The notes beneath the pieces are model-generated. The model saw only the letters and a list, made by a program, of their open reading frames with translations, was not told the DNA's origin and made no database searches. Shown here piece after piece: positions 9,320 to 19,065 of a DNA stretch of 64,000 bases. This stretch comes from Mumia sp. zg.B17. Lineage in GTDB: Bacteria; Actinomycetota; Actinomycetes; Propionibacteriales; Nocardioidaceae. Numbering within the stretch: the first letter of the stretch is position 1; every line of letters starts with the position of its first letter. Position numbers and translations under genes: made by a program. The stretch is from assembly GCF_019550915.1 (NCBI RefSeq), contig NZ_JAHWCI010000003.1, forward strand, positions 160,897-224,896. The letters are read 5' to 3'.

Positions 9320-10252
9320 CTACTCTCCGGAGCTCGACTCGGGCCGGTCGAGCTGCGCGAGGAACTCCTCGAACTGCTCACCGATCTCGTCGCCCGTCGG
9401 CAGCTCGGACTCGTCGGCCACGAGCGGCTCCACCGCGGATCGGTTCATCTGGTCGTACTGGCGCTCCAGCCCGGCCAGCACGTCGCCGCCGTCCTGCTCC
9501 TCCACCTGCTTGTGGATGTCGGCGACGGCCTCGGCCTGCTGCAGCCTGAGCTCCTCGAGGTCGAACGTCAGACCCGTGCCGCTGATGACGGCCTCCAGCA
9601 GCGCGACCGACGCGCTCGGGTATTCCACCTGGGCGACGTACTGCGGGACGTGGGCGACGTAGCCGATCGCATCGTGGCCCCACTCGCCGAGCCGCAGCTC
9701 GAGCACCGACTGGATGCTCGCCGGGACGACGACCTGCGCTCGGAACAGGTTAGGCCTGTCGAGCAGCTCACGCCGGCTGGCGTGGTTGGTGATGACCGAT
9801 GGACGGGTGTGCGGAACGCCCATCGGGATCGCCCCGAGACCGACGACGAGCTCGACGCCGTACTCCTCGATGAGCTCGTGGACCTCCTCGGCGAACTGCT
9901 CCCACCGGAAATCAGGCTCGGGACCGGTCAGGACGAGGAACGGCGCGCCGTGGTCGTCGTGGTGGAGCCTCAGCTCCAGCGACGGACGGTCGTAGTCGGT
10001 GTAGCGGTCGCGGTCGAAGACCATCGGAGGTCGCCGCGCGCGGTAGTCGAAGTAGTCGTCGAGGTCGAACTCGTGGAGCACCTCACCCTCGTCGCGGGAC
10101 TCCAGGTGCTCGACGGCGATCCTCGGGGCCGAGCCGGCATTGAGGAAGCCGTCGAACGCGTAGAGCATCGCGGGACGGACGCCCTCAGGCAGCCCGTCGA
10201 GCGCTTCCGAGCCGGGACGAGTCCTCCGCAGCCTGCTGAAAAGCCTTCGCAT
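9320..10252 (-). CDS. PAC2 (proteasome assembly chaperone) family protein
   Basis: The 310-residue protein starts at ATG 10252, preceded by GGGAGG at good spacing; the longer open frame to 10759 overlaps the permease and is spurious. It shows the PAC2/DUF75 architecture: MLYAFDGFLNAG, then DFRWEQFAEEVHELIEEYGV, the conserved turn VGLGAIPMGVPHTRP, and a helical C-terminus with acidic residues. PAC2 members in actinobacteria are uncharacterised; some are thought to relate to proteasome biogenesis, but no proteasome gene is in this window. It follows the amino-acid permease on the same strand after 92 bp. Confidence 0.88.
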   Translation of the reverse strand: MRRLFSRLRRTRPGSEALDGLPEGVRPAMLYAFDGFLNAGSAPRIAVEHLESRDEGEVLHEFDLDDYFDYRARRPPMVFDRDRYTDYDRPSLELRLHHDDHGAPFLVLTGPEPDFRWEQFAEEVHELIEEYGVELVVGLGAIPMGVPHTRPSVITNHASRRELLDRPNLFRAQVVVPASIQSVLELRLGEWGHDAIGYVAHVPQYVAQVEYPSASVALLEAVISGTGLTFDLEELRLQQAEAVADIHKQVEEQDGGDVLAGLERQYDQMNRSAVEPLVADESELPTGDEIGEQFEEFLAQLDRPESSSGE

Positions 10253-10344
10253 CACGACACCTCCCAACGTCGACCGGGCATGCCGCATTCCCCGGGGGCG
10301 GGCGGTCCGACGCGTCGCGGCGGGCCGGGGGCACACCATCAAGC

Positions 10345-11868
10345 CTACGTGGAGCGGCTCTCGACCCCTTCGCCGGCCGCCTCCGTCGCTGCCCGGCCGA
10401 CCCGGCTGTGCCTGCGCCCATAGGCGAAGTAGACGACGAAACCGAGCGCCATCCAGATGAAGAACCGCACCCAGGTCTCGCCGACCAGGTTCAGCATCAG
10501 GTACACGCAGGCGATGACCGCGACGACGGCGACCGCGGTGGCGCCCGGGACGCGGAAGCCTCGATCGAGGTCCGGGCGGGTACGGCGCAGGATGACCACG
10601 CCGACGCTGACCAGGACGAACGCGAAGAGCGTGCCGATGTTGACGAGGTCGGCGAGCGTGGAGAGGTCGACGAACCCGGAGATCGCCGCCACCGCGATCC
10701 CGGTGACGAAGGTGATCCGGTGGGGCGTGTGGCGCTCGCCGTGGGTCTGGGCGAGCCACCGCGGGAGAAGCCCGTCACGCGCCATCGCGAAGGCCACGCG
10801 GGTCTGCCCGAGCATGAGGATCATCACCACGACGACGAGCCCGATGCAGGCGCCGACCGAGATCACGTCGCCCATCCAGCCCACCCCGACGGCGTCGAAC
10901 GCGGTCGCGAGCGGAGCGCCGTCCTCCGGGTCGATGTCGTGGAAGTTCTGCATGCCCGTGATCACCAGGCTGACCGCCATATAGAGCACGGTGACGATCG
11001 CGAGCGACCCGAAGATCCCGATCGGGACGTTGCGCTGCGGGTTGTGCGTCTCCTCCGCGGTGGTGGCGACCACGTCGAAGCCGATGAAGGCGAAGAAGAC
11101 GATCGCTGCGCCGGTGAAGATCCCGGCGACGCCGTACACCGCGGGATCGAGCCCGAGGAGGGACTGGACGAGCGGGGTCTTGAGCCAGCCCCCCTCCCCA
11201 GGCGCCGGTGGCTCCGACGGCGGAACGAACGGCGACCAGTTCTGCGCGTCGATGTAGCGGATGCCCGCGATGATGACGAGCAGCACGACGGCGACCTTGA
11301 TGGCCACGACGACTTGGTTGATCCGGCTGGAGAACTTGATGCCGACGATCAGCACCCACATCACGAGCAGCGAGATCACGATGGCAGGGATGTCGACGAC
11401 ACCCGTGCCCGCCGCGGTGCTGAGCTGCGCGGGGAGCTCGAGGAACGTGCCTTCGACGAGGTTGTTCCAGTACGAGGAGAAGCCGGACGCAAGGGCCGCC
11501 GAGCCGACGGTGAACTCGAGCACCAGGTCCCAGCCGATCGTCCAGGCGATCAGCTCGCCGAAGGTGGCGTAGGAGAAGGTGTAGGCGCTGCCCGCGACCG
11601 GCACGGTGGACGCGAACTCGGCGTAGCAGAGGGCGGCGAGGCCGCAGGCGAGAGCCGCGACGAGGAACGAGATGGCGATCGCGGGCCCGGCCGTCGTCGC
11701 GGCCGCCTGACCGGTGAGGACGAAGATGCCGGCGCCCACGATCACGCCGACGCCGAACACGATCAGGTCGAGGGCTCCGAGGTTGCGGTTGAGTCGTGTC
11801 TCGGGATCGTCGGTGTCCTTCATGGACTGCTCGACCGACTTCGTACGGAACAGCGCGCTCCTGGCCAT
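10345..11868 (-). CDS. APC-family amino-acid permease, cationic amino-acid transporter (CAT) type
   Basis: A 507-residue inner-membrane permease with about 12-14 hydrophobic segments. The N-terminal motif LGALDLIVFGVGVIVGAGIF is the hallmark of APC superfamily transporters (TM1 unwound region). GFDVVATTAEETHNPQRNVP in the middle matches the conserved intracellular loop of CAT-type members. The substrate is probably a cationic or neutral amino acid and cannot be fixed from the sequence. dxs ends 54 bp upstream on the same strand. Confidence 0.92.
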   Translation of the reverse strand: MARSALFRTKSVEQSMKDTDDPETRLNRNLGALDLIVFGVGVIVGAGIFVLTGQAAATTAGPAIAISFLVAALACGLAALCYAEFASTVPVAGSAYTFSYATFGELIAWTIGWDLVLEFTVGSAALASGFSSYWNNLVEGTFLELPAQLSTAAGTGVVDIPAIVISLLVMWVLIVGIKFSSRINQVVVAIKVAVVLLVIIAGIRYIDAQNWSPFVPPSEPPAPGEGGWLKTPLVQSLLGLDPAVYGVAGIFTGAAIVFFAFIGFDVVATTAEETHNPQRNVPIGIFGSLAIVTVLYMAVSLVITGMQNFHDIDPEDGAPLATAFDAVGVGWMGDVISVGACIGLVVVVMILMLGQTRVAFAMARDGLLPRWLAQTHGERHTPHRITFVTGIAVAAISGFVDLSTLADLVNIGTLFAFVLVSVGVVILRRTRPDLDRGFRVPGATAVAVVAVIACVYLMLNLVGETWVRFFIWMALGFVVYFAYGRRHSRVGRAATEAAGEGVESRST

Positions 11869-11922
11869 CGGGGTCCCCTCTCCCTCGGGGACACTATGCC
11901 GCGTGCGCGCGGCTCCGGCAGG

Positions 11923-13782
11923 TCAGAGACGTGCCAGCGTGTCGGCCGCGACGGCCTCTCCGGTCAGGCCCATCCGCTCGAGGAGGACGGCACGCTTGGC
12001 GTGGTCGAAGAACTCCTGCGTGACGCCGTGGACGCGCACCGGGGTGCGGACGTCGGCGTCGGCGAGCATCTGGGTGAGGACCGACCCCATCCCGCCCACA
12101 CGGCCGCTGTCCTCGATCGTGACGAGAAGACGGTGTCGCGCGGCAAGCTCGACGAGAGCAGGGTCGAGTGGCTTGACCCACCGGGGGTCGACGACCGTGA
12201 CACCGACACCCTCCGCCCGCAGCAGCGCTGCGGCGTCGAGCGCCTGGTGGACCATCGGGCCGGCGGCGACCACGAGCACGTCCTCCGCGCCTTCGCGCAG
12301 CAGCACGTCGCTGCGGCCCACGACGTCGACGGCCTCGACGTCGTCGGACACGCCTCCCTTGGGGAAGCGCACCACGGTCGGCGCATCGTCGACCGCCACC
12401 GCCTCGCGGAGCAGCTCACGGAGACGAGTGCCGTCGCGCGGCGCCGCCAGCTGCAGCGTGGGCACCACCTGAAGGATCGACATGTCCCACATGCCGTTGT
12501 GGCTGGGACCGTCGTCACCGGTGACGCCGGCGCGGTCGAGCACGAACGTCACGCCGCACCGGTGCAGGGCGACGTCGAGCAGGACCTGGTCGAACGCCCG
12601 GTTGAGGAACGTCGCGTAGACCGCGACGACCGGGTGGAGCCCGCCCATCGCCAGGCCCGCCGCGCTGGTCACCGCGTGCTGCTCGGCGATGCCCACGTCG
12701 TAGGTGCGCTCGGGGAACTTGTCGGCGAACGCGTCGAGGCCGGTCGGCGACAGCATGGCCGCCGTGATCGCGACGACGTCGCGGCGCTCGTCACCGATCC
12801 GGACCAGCTCGTCGCGGAAGACCGACGTCCACGAGGTCGGCTCCACGGCCAGCGCCTCACCGGTCAGGCGGTCGAACGCCTTGGCCTGGTGCATCTGGTC
12901 CTCTTCGTTGGCCACCGCGATCTCGTAGCCCTGACCCTTCGTCGTGATGACGTGGACGATCGCCGGCCCTCCGTAGGTCCGCGCCCGTGCCAGCGCCTCC
13001 TCCACCATCGGCCGGTCGTGGCCGTCGATAGGTCCGATGTATTTGAGACCGAGGTCCTCGAACATGCCCTGCGGGTAGAGCGCGTCCTTGAGACCCTTCT
13101 TGATCGCGTGGAGCGCCTCGTAGGTCACCTGTCCCACCGCGTTGGTCTGAGTGAGGCGCTCGCGCACCGCCTTGAGCGTCGGCTCGTAGCGCGGGTTGGT
13201 GCGCAGCCGCGCCAGGTGGTTGGCGAGACCGCCGACGGTCGGACGGTAGGACCGGCCGTTGTCGTTGACGACGACCACCAGGCGCCGGTCGACGTTGGCG
13301 GCGATGTTGTTGAGCGCCTCCCAGGCCATGCCGCCGGTCAGGGCGCCGTCGCCGATCACCGCGATCACGTGGTCGGGCCGGCCGGTGACCATGTTCGCCT
13401 TCGCCAGCCCGTCGGCATAGGAGAGGCTGGTCGACGCGTGGGAGTTCTCCACGACGTCGTGGGCCGACTCGGCCTGGCTCGGGTAGCCGGAGAGGCCGCC
13501 CTCGGTACGGAGGTTCTCGAACTCAGCAGCCCGGCCGGTCAGCATCTTGTGCACGTACGCCTGGTGACCGGTGTCGAAGATCACCCGGTCGCGCGGAGAG
13601 TCGAACACCCGATGGATCGCCATCGTCAGCTCGACGACCCCGAGGTTCGGGCCGAGGTGCCCCCCGTGCGTGGCGACGGCGACGATCAGCCGCTCGCGGA
13701 TCTCCTCGGCGAGCGCGTCGAGCTCGGGGTCGGTGAGATCCCGCAGATCGCTCGGTTGGCTGATGCGATCGAGCGTGCTCAT
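11923..13782 (-). CDS. dxs: 1-deoxy-D-xylulose-5-phosphate synthase
   Basis: Thiamine-diphosphate enzyme that condenses pyruvate and glyceraldehyde-3-phosphate, the first step of the MEP isoprenoid pathway. The 619 residues are normal for Dxs. Visible are [14 protein letters not shown] with the active-site His, the TPP/Mg motif [16 protein letters not shown] with the paired Asn in VVNDNGRSY, and the catalytic Glu in [11 protein letters not shown]. The C-terminal transketolase-like domain is complete. The AlkZ-like gene ends 82 bp upstream on the same strand. Confidence 0.97.
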   Translation of the reverse strand: MSTLDRISQPSDLRDLTDPELDALAEEIRERLIVAVATHGGHLGPNLGVVELTMAIHRVFDSPRDRVIFDTGHQAYVHKMLTGRAAEFENLRTEGGLSGYPSQAESAHDVVENSHASTSLSYADGLAKANMVTGRPDHVIAVIGDGALTGGMAWEALNNIAANVDRRLVVVVNDNGRSYRPTVGGLANHLARLRTNPRYEPTLKAVRERLTQTNAVGQVTYEALHAIKKGLKDALYPQGMFEDLGLKYIGPIDGHDRPMVEEALARARTYGGPAIVHVITTKGQGYEIAVANEEDQMHQAKAFDRLTGEALAVEPTSWTSVFRDELVRIGDERRDVVAITAAMLSPTGLDAFADKFPERTYDVGIAEQHAVTSAAGLAMGGLHPVVAVYATFLNRAFDQVLLDVALHRCGVTFVLDRAGVTGDDGPSHNGMWDMSILQVVPTLQLAAPRDGTRLRELLREAVAVDDAPTVVRFPKGGVSDDVEAVDVVGRSDVLLREGAEDVLVVAAGPMVHQALDAAALLRAEGVGVTVVDPRWVKPLDPALVELAARHRLLVTIEDSGRVGGMGSVLTQMLADADVRTPVRVHGVTQEFFDHAKRAVLLERMGLTGEAVAADTLARL

Positions 13783-13864
13783 GGTCCTCCGCGGGTCTGG
13801 GTGGGCGTCATTCGATCTTAGGCCATCGCCTCCAACTACCCACGGAACCGTCGCCCGCGCCAGG

Positions 13865-15010
13865 TCACTCCACGACCGTGCGGAGCTCGGCGACCTCGGT
13901 GTCGAGTACCGCCTCGACGGCGGTCAGCGCGTCGGCGACGGCCGCCTCGTCGGGCGGGCGCTCGCCCGGGAGCGGGAGCACCTCGACGTCGATCCGGGCA
14001 CCCCTCGGGACGATCCTCCATCGAGCGACGATGCGAGTCCCGTCGAGCACGATCGGGCTGCACATGCCGTTGACCTTGTTGAAGATCGTGGGCAGGTTGT
14101 CGATCGCGGTGAAGCGTCCGCGCTCCGGCCCCGTCCCCTCGAACCCGAGCAGGACGCCGTCGAACTCGGGCAGCATCCTGACCCCACCCTCGTACGTGCT
14201 GCCGTCGGGTGCGTCGGCAAGGTCGAGATAGGTCGTGCCGTCGGGGCCCTCCAGCCGCACGATCTCGTCCCCGAGGGCGTCGACGGCCGCGTCGACGGGA
14301 CGGAGCCGCTCGCCCAGCCACCACGCCACGTCACGGCGGGTCGCGGGCCCGTACGACGCGAGATGTGTCCGCACCAGCGCACGGCGGGCGACGTCGGGGT
14401 CGTGAGCGTCGACGTCGACGTCGACCACGGCAACCGCCGCCCGGTAGAGGGTGTCGGTGCGGGTGTGCCAGCGACGGTCGGGCGGACGACGGACGAGCCC
14501 GGGCGCCGAGCGGATCAGGTTGCGGGTGGAGGTGTCGGCCGCGACACCACGGCCGTCCGGCTCGTGCTCGCCCAGCCACTCGAGCACGTGGGCCACGAGG
14601 TCGTCGCGCTCGCGCCAGAGGTCGGCGGCGTACGCGGCGGTCTCGGCGCGTACGTCGTCGGAGGACACGGCCTGCAGCGACAGCGCCTTGGTCAGCGACG
14701 TGTCGAGCCAGCCGCGGGTGATCGCGGCCGACCAGGCGTGGTGCAACGGCGTCGAGCTGTGGACCGTCCCACGCAGCGTCGTGCCCTTGACCAGCGCGTA
14801 GGACTCGAACGCCTCGACGACCGTCTCGTGGGTGATGCCGGGCAGCCGCGACGCCGCGAAGACGAACGCCGCGCGCGGGACCTGAGTCTGGACCGGTCCG
14901 AGCGCGGAGTACAACGAGACCAGGTCGTCGACCGCCGTGCCCGTGGACCTGGGGAACTGGCGGGCGAGGGTCCTCAGTGCGAGGTCGTCCTGTGACAGCG
15001 CTGTGCCCAT
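13865..15010 (-). CDS. winged-helix protein of the AlkZ/AlkX DNA glycosylase family (HTH_42), QxQ type
   Basis: The 381-residue protein matches the HTH_42 superfamily built from tandem winged-helix domains. Near residue 40 is the motif VQTQVPRAA, the place where AlkZ-type glycosylases carry their catalytic Gln-x-Gln pair. The C-terminal part has the family pattern [19 protein letters not shown] and an IVARWRI strand. Family knowledge: Streptomyces AlkZ removes bulky alkylated bases and interstrand crosslinks made by natural products. Here no biosynthetic cluster is nearby, so a house-cleaning repair role is inferred. Its ATG lies only 14 bp from the start of the divergent HIT gene. Confidence 0.85.
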   Translation of the reverse strand: MGTALSQDDLALRTLARQFPRSTGTAVDDLVSLYSALGPVQTQVPRAAFVFAASRLPGITHETVVEAFESYALVKGTTLRGTVHSSTPLHHAWSAAITRGWLDTSLTKALSLQAVSSDDVRAETAAYAADLWRERDDLVAHVLEWLGEHEPDGRGVAADTSTRNLIRSAPGLVRRPPDRRWHTRTDTLYRAAVAVVDVDVDAHDPDVARRALVRTHLASYGPATRRDVAWWLGERLRPVDAAVDALGDEIVRLEGPDGTTYLDLADAPDGSTYEGGVRMLPEFDGVLLGFEGTGPERGRFTAIDNLPTIFNKVNGMCSPIVLDGTRIVARWRIVPRGARIDVEVLPLPGERPPDEAAVADALTAVEAVLDTEVAELRTVVE

Positions 15011-15024
15011 GGTTCGATGCCTCC

Positions 15025-15486
15025 ATGTCTGAGTCGTACGACGCGTCGTGCACGTTCTGTCGCGTGGTCGCCGGGGAGCTGGCAGCCCCCATCGTGCACG
15101 AGGACGCCGACACGATCGGCTTCTTGGACCATCGTCCCGTCTTCAAGGGCCACGTCCTCGTCGTCCCTCGCGAGCACGTGGTGACGTTGCCGGACCTGCC
15201 CGTGGAGCGGCTCGGCCCCTACTTCGCCGTCGTGCAGCAGATCGCGAGAGCGCTGCCGGAGGCCCTCGGCGCCCAGGGGACGTGGGTCGCTGCCAACAAC
15301 GTCGTCTCCCAGTCCGTGCCACACCTGCACGTCCATGTGGTCCCCCGCACCAAGGGGGACGGTCTGCGCGGCTTCTTCTGGCCGCGGACCAGGTACGGCG
15401 ACGGCGAGGCCGACGAGTACGCGGCACGGATCCGGGCGCGTCTGGGCGCGCTCGCGAGCGAAGGAAACGGCGAGAACCTTCGGTAA
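15025..15486 (+). CDS. HIT-family nucleotide hydrolase/transferase
   Basis: The 153-residue protein starts at ATG 15025, which matches the usual HIT N-terminus (CTFCRVVAGELAAPIVHED, with a zinc-type CxxC). The histidine triad HLHVHVVP (near residue 107) is intact, preceded by the conserved HVLVVPREHV strand. Such proteins hydrolyse nucleoside phosphoramidates or dinucleotides. The frame is open further upstream to 14977 but would then overlap the divergent gene. The Fic gene begins 9 bp after its stop, so these two form an operon. Confidence 0.92.
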   Translation: MSESYDASCTFCRVVAGELAAPIVHEDADTIGFLDHRPVFKGHVLVVPREHVVTLPDLPVERLGPYFAVVQQIARALPEALGAQGTWVAANNVVSQSVPHLHVHVVPRTKGDGLRGFFWPRTRYGDGEADEYAARIRARLGALASEGNGENLR

Positions 15487-15495
15487 CGTGCGGTC

Positions 15496-16728
15496 ATGGA
15501 CAAGGTTCCGTGGCCGGCGGTGCGGTGGGAGGAGCGGCCCTGGCCCGACCGGCCCGCCGCCGGGCTCGCCCGTCACCGGCGCCGCCGGCACCCTGAGCCG
15601 TACGAGGCGGCCGTCGTCCCGGCCATCACCGCGGCGCAGGTCGACCTCGACACGGCGCTGATCGCCGAGGCGGAGGAGGCGGCGGTCGAGGTCGCCCGGT
15701 TCGACACCTGGGTCTCGCGAGCCTTCAGCGACCACCCGGAGCCGGAGGCGACGGAGCTGACCGAGCTCGGACCGATGAGCACGATCCTCCTGCGCAGCGA
15801 GTCCGCCTCGTCGTCTCAGATCGAGAACCTCACCGCGGGGGCGCACCAGCTGGCCCTGGCCGAGATCGGAGCGGCCACCGGGCCCGAGGCCCGACTGGTC
15901 GCACGCAACGTCGCGACCATGCGCGCGGCGCTCGCGCTCGCCGACCGTCTCGACCTCGCCTCCGTGCTGGCCCTGCACCGCACGCTGCTCGCCGACAGCG
16001 ACCCGAGCCGCGCCGGGCGGTGGAGGGACGAGCAGGTGTGGGTCGGAGGCACCCCGTACAGCCCGCACGCGGCCGAATTCGTGCCCCCGCACCACAGCCG
16101 CGTCCCGGAGGCGATGGCCGACCTCATCGCCTTCGTGCGCCGCGACGACCTGCCCGTGCTCGTTCAGGCGGCGCTCGCACACGCGCAGCTTGAGACGATC
16201 CACCCGTTCACCGACGGGAACGGTCGCACCGGCCGGGCGCTGGTCCACGCCGTCCTGCGCAGCAAGGGCATCTCCCAGCGGGTCACCGTGCCGATCTCGG
16301 CCGGCCTGCTCACCGACACGTCCCGCTACTTCGCGGCGCTCGGCGCCTACCGTGACGGCGATCCCGCCCCGATCGTCGCCGAGATGGCGGGCGCGACGAT
16401 GCGCGCCATCGCCAACGGCAACCTCCTCGTGGCCGACCTGATCGAGCTGCGCGACCAGTGGTCTCGCCGGGTCGTGGCCCGCCGCGACGCCGCGGTCCAC
16501 CGGATGCCGCCGCTGCTCGTGCGGCACCCCGCCGTCGACAACCCGTTGGTCGCGCGCGAGCTGGGCATCAGCGACGTCGCCGCCCAGTCGGCCATCGACC
16601 GGCTCGTGGACGCCGGCATCCTCGTCCAGGTCGGCTCGGGGGTCCGTCACCGGGTCTGGCACTGCCCCGAGGTCGTCGCGGCGCTCGACGCCTTCGCTAC
16701 GCGTGCTGGTCGGGCCTCACGCGGGTGA
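15496..16728 (+). CDS. Fic-domain protein (AMP-transferase type) with N-terminal inhibitory motif and C-terminal winged helix
   Basis: Fic enzymes transfer AMP or another phosphate-linked group from a nucleotide onto protein hydroxyls. The core motif HPFTDGNGRTGR (residues 236-247) has every catalytic residue. An inhibitory helix of the S-x-x-x-E-N form is present at residues 106-111 (SSQIEN), so the protein carries its own autoinhibition in the N-terminal domain and needs no separate antitoxin. The C-terminal about 80 residues look like a winged helix (ARELGISDVAAQSAIDRLVD), the common layout of 'Fic/DOC family N-terminal' proteins. Its last 32 bp overlap the end of the convergent MFS gene. 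Confidence 0.93.
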   Translation: MDKVPWPAVRWEERPWPDRPAAGLARHRRRRHPEPYEAAVVPAITAAQVDLDTALIAEAEEAAVEVARFDTWVSRAFSDHPEPEATELTELGPMSTILLRSESASSSQIENLTAGAHQLALAEIGAATGPEARLVARNVATMRAALALADRLDLASVLALHRTLLADSDPSRAGRWRDEQVWVGGTPYSPHAAEFVPPHHSRVPEAMADLIAFVRRDDLPVLVQAALAHAQLETIHPFTDGNGRTGRALVHAVLRSKGISQRVTVPISAGLLTDTSRYFAALGAYRDGDPAPIVAEMAGATMRAIANGNLLVADLIELRDQWSRRVVARRDAAVHRMPPLLVRHPAVDNPLVARELGISDVAAQSAIDRLVDAGILVQVGSGVRHRVWHCPEVVAALDAFATRAGRASRG

Positions 16729-17944
16729 ACGCACGCAGGTCGGGGTGCGTCGCCGCCACGACGAGGACCCCGGCGGCGCCGAGGATCCCGCCGGAGACCA
16801 GAGCGGCCTCCGGTGACGTCAGACCGGCCACCGCTCCCCCGCGCACGTTGCCGAGGTCGGGGCCCGCGACCCCCACGACGTGCTCGACCGAGGACACCCT
16901 GCCGCGATAGCGGTCGGTGGTCGCCAGCTGCGTCACCACACCCCTGGCGATCACCGCGAGCGTGTCGGCAGCGCCGGCGACCGCGAGCGCCGCGAGCGCC
17001 GGCAGCAGCCACGGCGAGGCTCCGAACGCTGCGACGGCCACGCACCAGAGCGTCGCGGCGCCGATCGCCACCCGCGCGGGACGGGCTGACCTGGTCGCCA
17101 CCCCCGACGCGAGACCTCCGAGGATGCCACCGGCACCGACGGCGGAGAGAAGCAGGCCCGTCACCGCGGGATCACCCCCGAACCGCGCGTCGACGACGAC
17201 CGGGAAGAGCGACACCGGCATGACCAGCACCGTGGCCAGCACGTCGGTGAGCATCGCGCCGCGCAGGACCGACGACCTCACGACGTACCGCAGACCGCGG
17301 CGTACGGCCCGCCGCTCCGCTCCCCCGGTCTCGCCAGCTCCCAGCGGCACCGGAGGCAGCCCGCGGGTGACGCCCCACGCCACCAGGAGCACAGCCGCCT
17401 GGACGAGGAAGCACCCCGCCGGTCCACCGAGCGCGACCAGCAGCCCTCCGAGGGCGGGACCCACCAGCATCGAGACCTGGAAGCCGACGTGGGTAAGGGC
17501 GACACCGGCCCCCACCTCGTCGAGCGGGAGCAGCCTGGCCACCATCGCCCGGCGGGCGGGGGCACCCAGGGCGCTGATCCCCGCCTGCAGCACGACCAGA
17601 CCGAGGACGAGGGCCAGGGACCGGTCGTACGACGCCGCCTGGACGGCCAGCAGCACCGCGACCACCGCACTGCCACCGGTCGTCGTCAGCACCACGCGTC
17701 GCCGGTCGGTCGCGTCGGCGAGCGCACCGCCGTACAGGCCCAGGACGATCATCGGCACCGCGTGGGCCAGGCCGAGAGTGCCCATCAGCGCTGCGCTGCC
17801 CGTGAGGTCCCAGACCTGCTGGAGGAGCGCGACCAGGCTCATCTGTCCCCCGAGCGCGGCGAGCATGCTCCCGGACCAGAGGCGCACGAACGGCCGGCTC
17901 GTCCGCAGCGGCCGGACGTCGAGCAGCCGGGACCCCGCCGTCAC
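16697..17944 (-). CDS. MFS transporter, MarR-linked (probable drug efflux)
   Basis: I placed the start at GTG 17944 (415 residues), whose GTGA overlaps the MarR stop by 4 bp, so translation is coupled. The open frame extends upstream to 18091 but lies inside marR. There are about 12 membrane segments. The A-like loop GGALADATDRRRVVL follows TM2, typical of the MFS_3/enterobactin exporter-like group. Control by the adjacent MarR repressor suggests inducible efflux of a small toxic compound; the substrate is unknown. Confidence 0.92.
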   Translation of the reverse strand: MTAGSRLLDVRPLRTSRPFVRLWSGSMLAALGGQMSLVALLQQVWDLTGSAALMGTLGLAHAVPMIVLGLYGGALADATDRRRVVLTTTGGSAVVAVLLAVQAASYDRSLALVLGLVVLQAGISALGAPARRAMVARLLPLDEVGAGVALTHVGFQVSMLVGPALGGLLVALGGPAGCFLVQAAVLLVAWGVTRGLPPVPLGAGETGGAERRAVRRGLRYVVRSSVLRGAMLTDVLATVLVMPVSLFPVVVDARFGGDPAVTGLLLSAVGAGGILGGLASGVATRSARPARVAIGAATLWCVAVAAFGASPWLLPALAALAVAGAADTLAVIARGVVTQLATTDRYRGRVSSVEHVVGVAGPDLGNVRGGAVAGLTSPEAALVSGGILGAAGVLVVAATHPDLRAFTRVRPDQHA

Positions 17945-18438
17945 GCCGGGACCGTCACCGACAGGTGCTCCTCCACCCGCTCCCGGAACGGGCGTCGCTC
18001 CAACGCTGCGGCCAGGTCGGCCACCACCGCAAGGAACGGGTACGGGGTCTCGCTGTCGAGGTCGAGCAGCGCCTGCTCGGTCGCCCGCCACTCCGCTTCG
18101 AGGAGAGGAACGAGCGCCCGACCGTGCGCGGTCAGCGTGACGACTCTCGTCCGCGCATCGCGGCCGGGCGTCGTCTCGACGAGACCGTCGCCGCGAAGGA
18201 CGCCGACCGTCTGGCTGGCGGCCGAGTGCGTCACCTCGAGCGCGTCCGCGAGCTCGCGGATCGTCATCGGGCCGGTGCGGGCGAGCGTGATCACCGGCCT
18301 GGTCAGACGCGGACGGACCGTCAGGCCACGGTCGCGGTAGAGCGCGGCGAGCTCGGCCTCCATCGCGTCGCGGAGCGTTCGCAGCGGCCGCCAGAAGTCG
18401 ACGTCGGTGGGATCGTCCGGGGAGCCGCTCGTGGTCAT
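17941..18438 (-). CDS. MarR-family transcriptional regulator
   Basis: The 165-residue protein has the winged helix MTIRELADALEVTHSAASQT followed by the wing GLVETTPGRDARTRVVTLT, typical of MarR. It is the first gene of a two-gene operon with the MFS transporter (4-bp overlap). A near-perfect palindrome centred 23 bp upstream of its ATG (18451-18472) probably serves for autoregulation of both genes. Confidence 0.94.
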   Translation of the reverse strand: MTTSGSPDDPTDVDFWRPLRTLRDAMEAELAALYRDRGLTVRPRLTRPVITLARTGPMTIRELADALEVTHSAASQTVGVLRGDGLVETTPGRDARTRVVTLTAHGRALVPLLEAEWRATEQALLDLDSETPYPFLAVVADLAAALERRPFRERVEEHLSVTVPA

Positions 18439-18450
18439 CCCGGAAGTCTA

Positions 18451-18472
18451 ACAGCGCTTATACAAGCACTGT
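18451..18472. promoter_or_regulatory. probable MarR operator
   Basis: Inverted repeat ACAGCGCTT-ATAC-AAGCACTGT, 9-bp arms with one mismatch, 12 bp before the marR start codon. It sits in the 38-bp gap after the flavin reductase gene, where the marR-MFS promoter must be if the operon has its own. Confidence 0.7.
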
Positions 18473-18476
18473 CAGG

Positions 18477-18995
18477 TCACCCGCCGAGGTCCACGTACCG
18501 CCCCCGGAGATGGGCGAGCGCCGGTGCGTCGTCGGCGATCTCGACCGTCTCCACCACTCCCTCGACCAGCAGCGGCCAGCCCACCTGACGCGGCTCGCGC
18601 GCCACTCTCGCGCCGAGCCACGCGGTCGCCGACGCCAGCACGGGACCGTACGGCGTCTCCGTCCACGTTCCCAGCCTGAACGGGCCGCCCGGGGCCGGCG
18701 CCGTACCGGCGAAGGGGTCGGCGAGCGCCCGGTCGCGCGCCCCCACGACGTTGACCACGAACGGTGCACCCACCACGAGCGCATCGGCGAGGTCGCTGTC
18801 CTCGTCGACCAGGAGGAGGACGTGAGCCGGGTCCCCCTCGGCGACGACGAGGGACGAGACGGTCAACCCGGCACGCGACCGGCCGGCGCCCGCGGTGCAC
18901 ACCGTGACCGCCTGCGGAAGCCGGCCGCGGAACCGCCGGACGGGATCCCGCTCGCCCTCGGGCGGCAGGAACGGGTGCTCGGAGTGGATGGTCAC
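18477..18995 (-). CDS. flavin reductase-like / FMN-binding split-barrel protein
   Basis: From GTG 18995 the protein is 172 residues; the frame is open upstream to 19076 but would overlap the divergent gene. The pattern DPVRRFRGRLPQAVTVCTAG, then AGLTVSSLVVAEGDPAHVLL and APFVVNVVG, matches the flavin reductase like domain (HpaC/ActVB type). It supplies or binds reduced flavin in two-component monooxygenases. No partner monooxygenase is present here. It precedes marR-MFS on the same strand. Confidence 0.8.
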   Translation of the reverse strand: MTIHSEHPFLPPEGERDPVRRFRGRLPQAVTVCTAGAGRSRAGLTVSSLVVAEGDPAHVLLLVDEDSDLADALVVGAPFVVNVVGARDRALADPFAGTAPAPGGPFRLGTWTETPYGPVLASATAWLGARVAREPRQVGWPLLVEGVVETVEIADDAPALAHLRGRYVDLGG

Positions 18996-19065
18996 GCCGT
19001 CAGCGTACGAGCGCCGCGGCGCGAGCCCGAACCGAAACGTCCGAGCGGCACGCCAGGATGGTCCG

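Noticed and set aside
9320..10759. 479-codon version of the PAC2 gene
   Set aside because: The first 170 codons overlap the permease and are Arg/Pro-rich; the ATG at 10252 has a good ribosome-binding site and the right N-terminus.
10408..13821. 1137-codon open frame on the plus strand
   Set aside because: Antisense to the amino-acid permease and dxs, both unambiguous; the product is a His/Asp/Arg-rich artefact.
15496..16728. Fic as the toxin of a toxin-antitoxin pair
   Set aside because: The inhibitory motif is inside the same protein and no small antitoxin ORF is adjacent.
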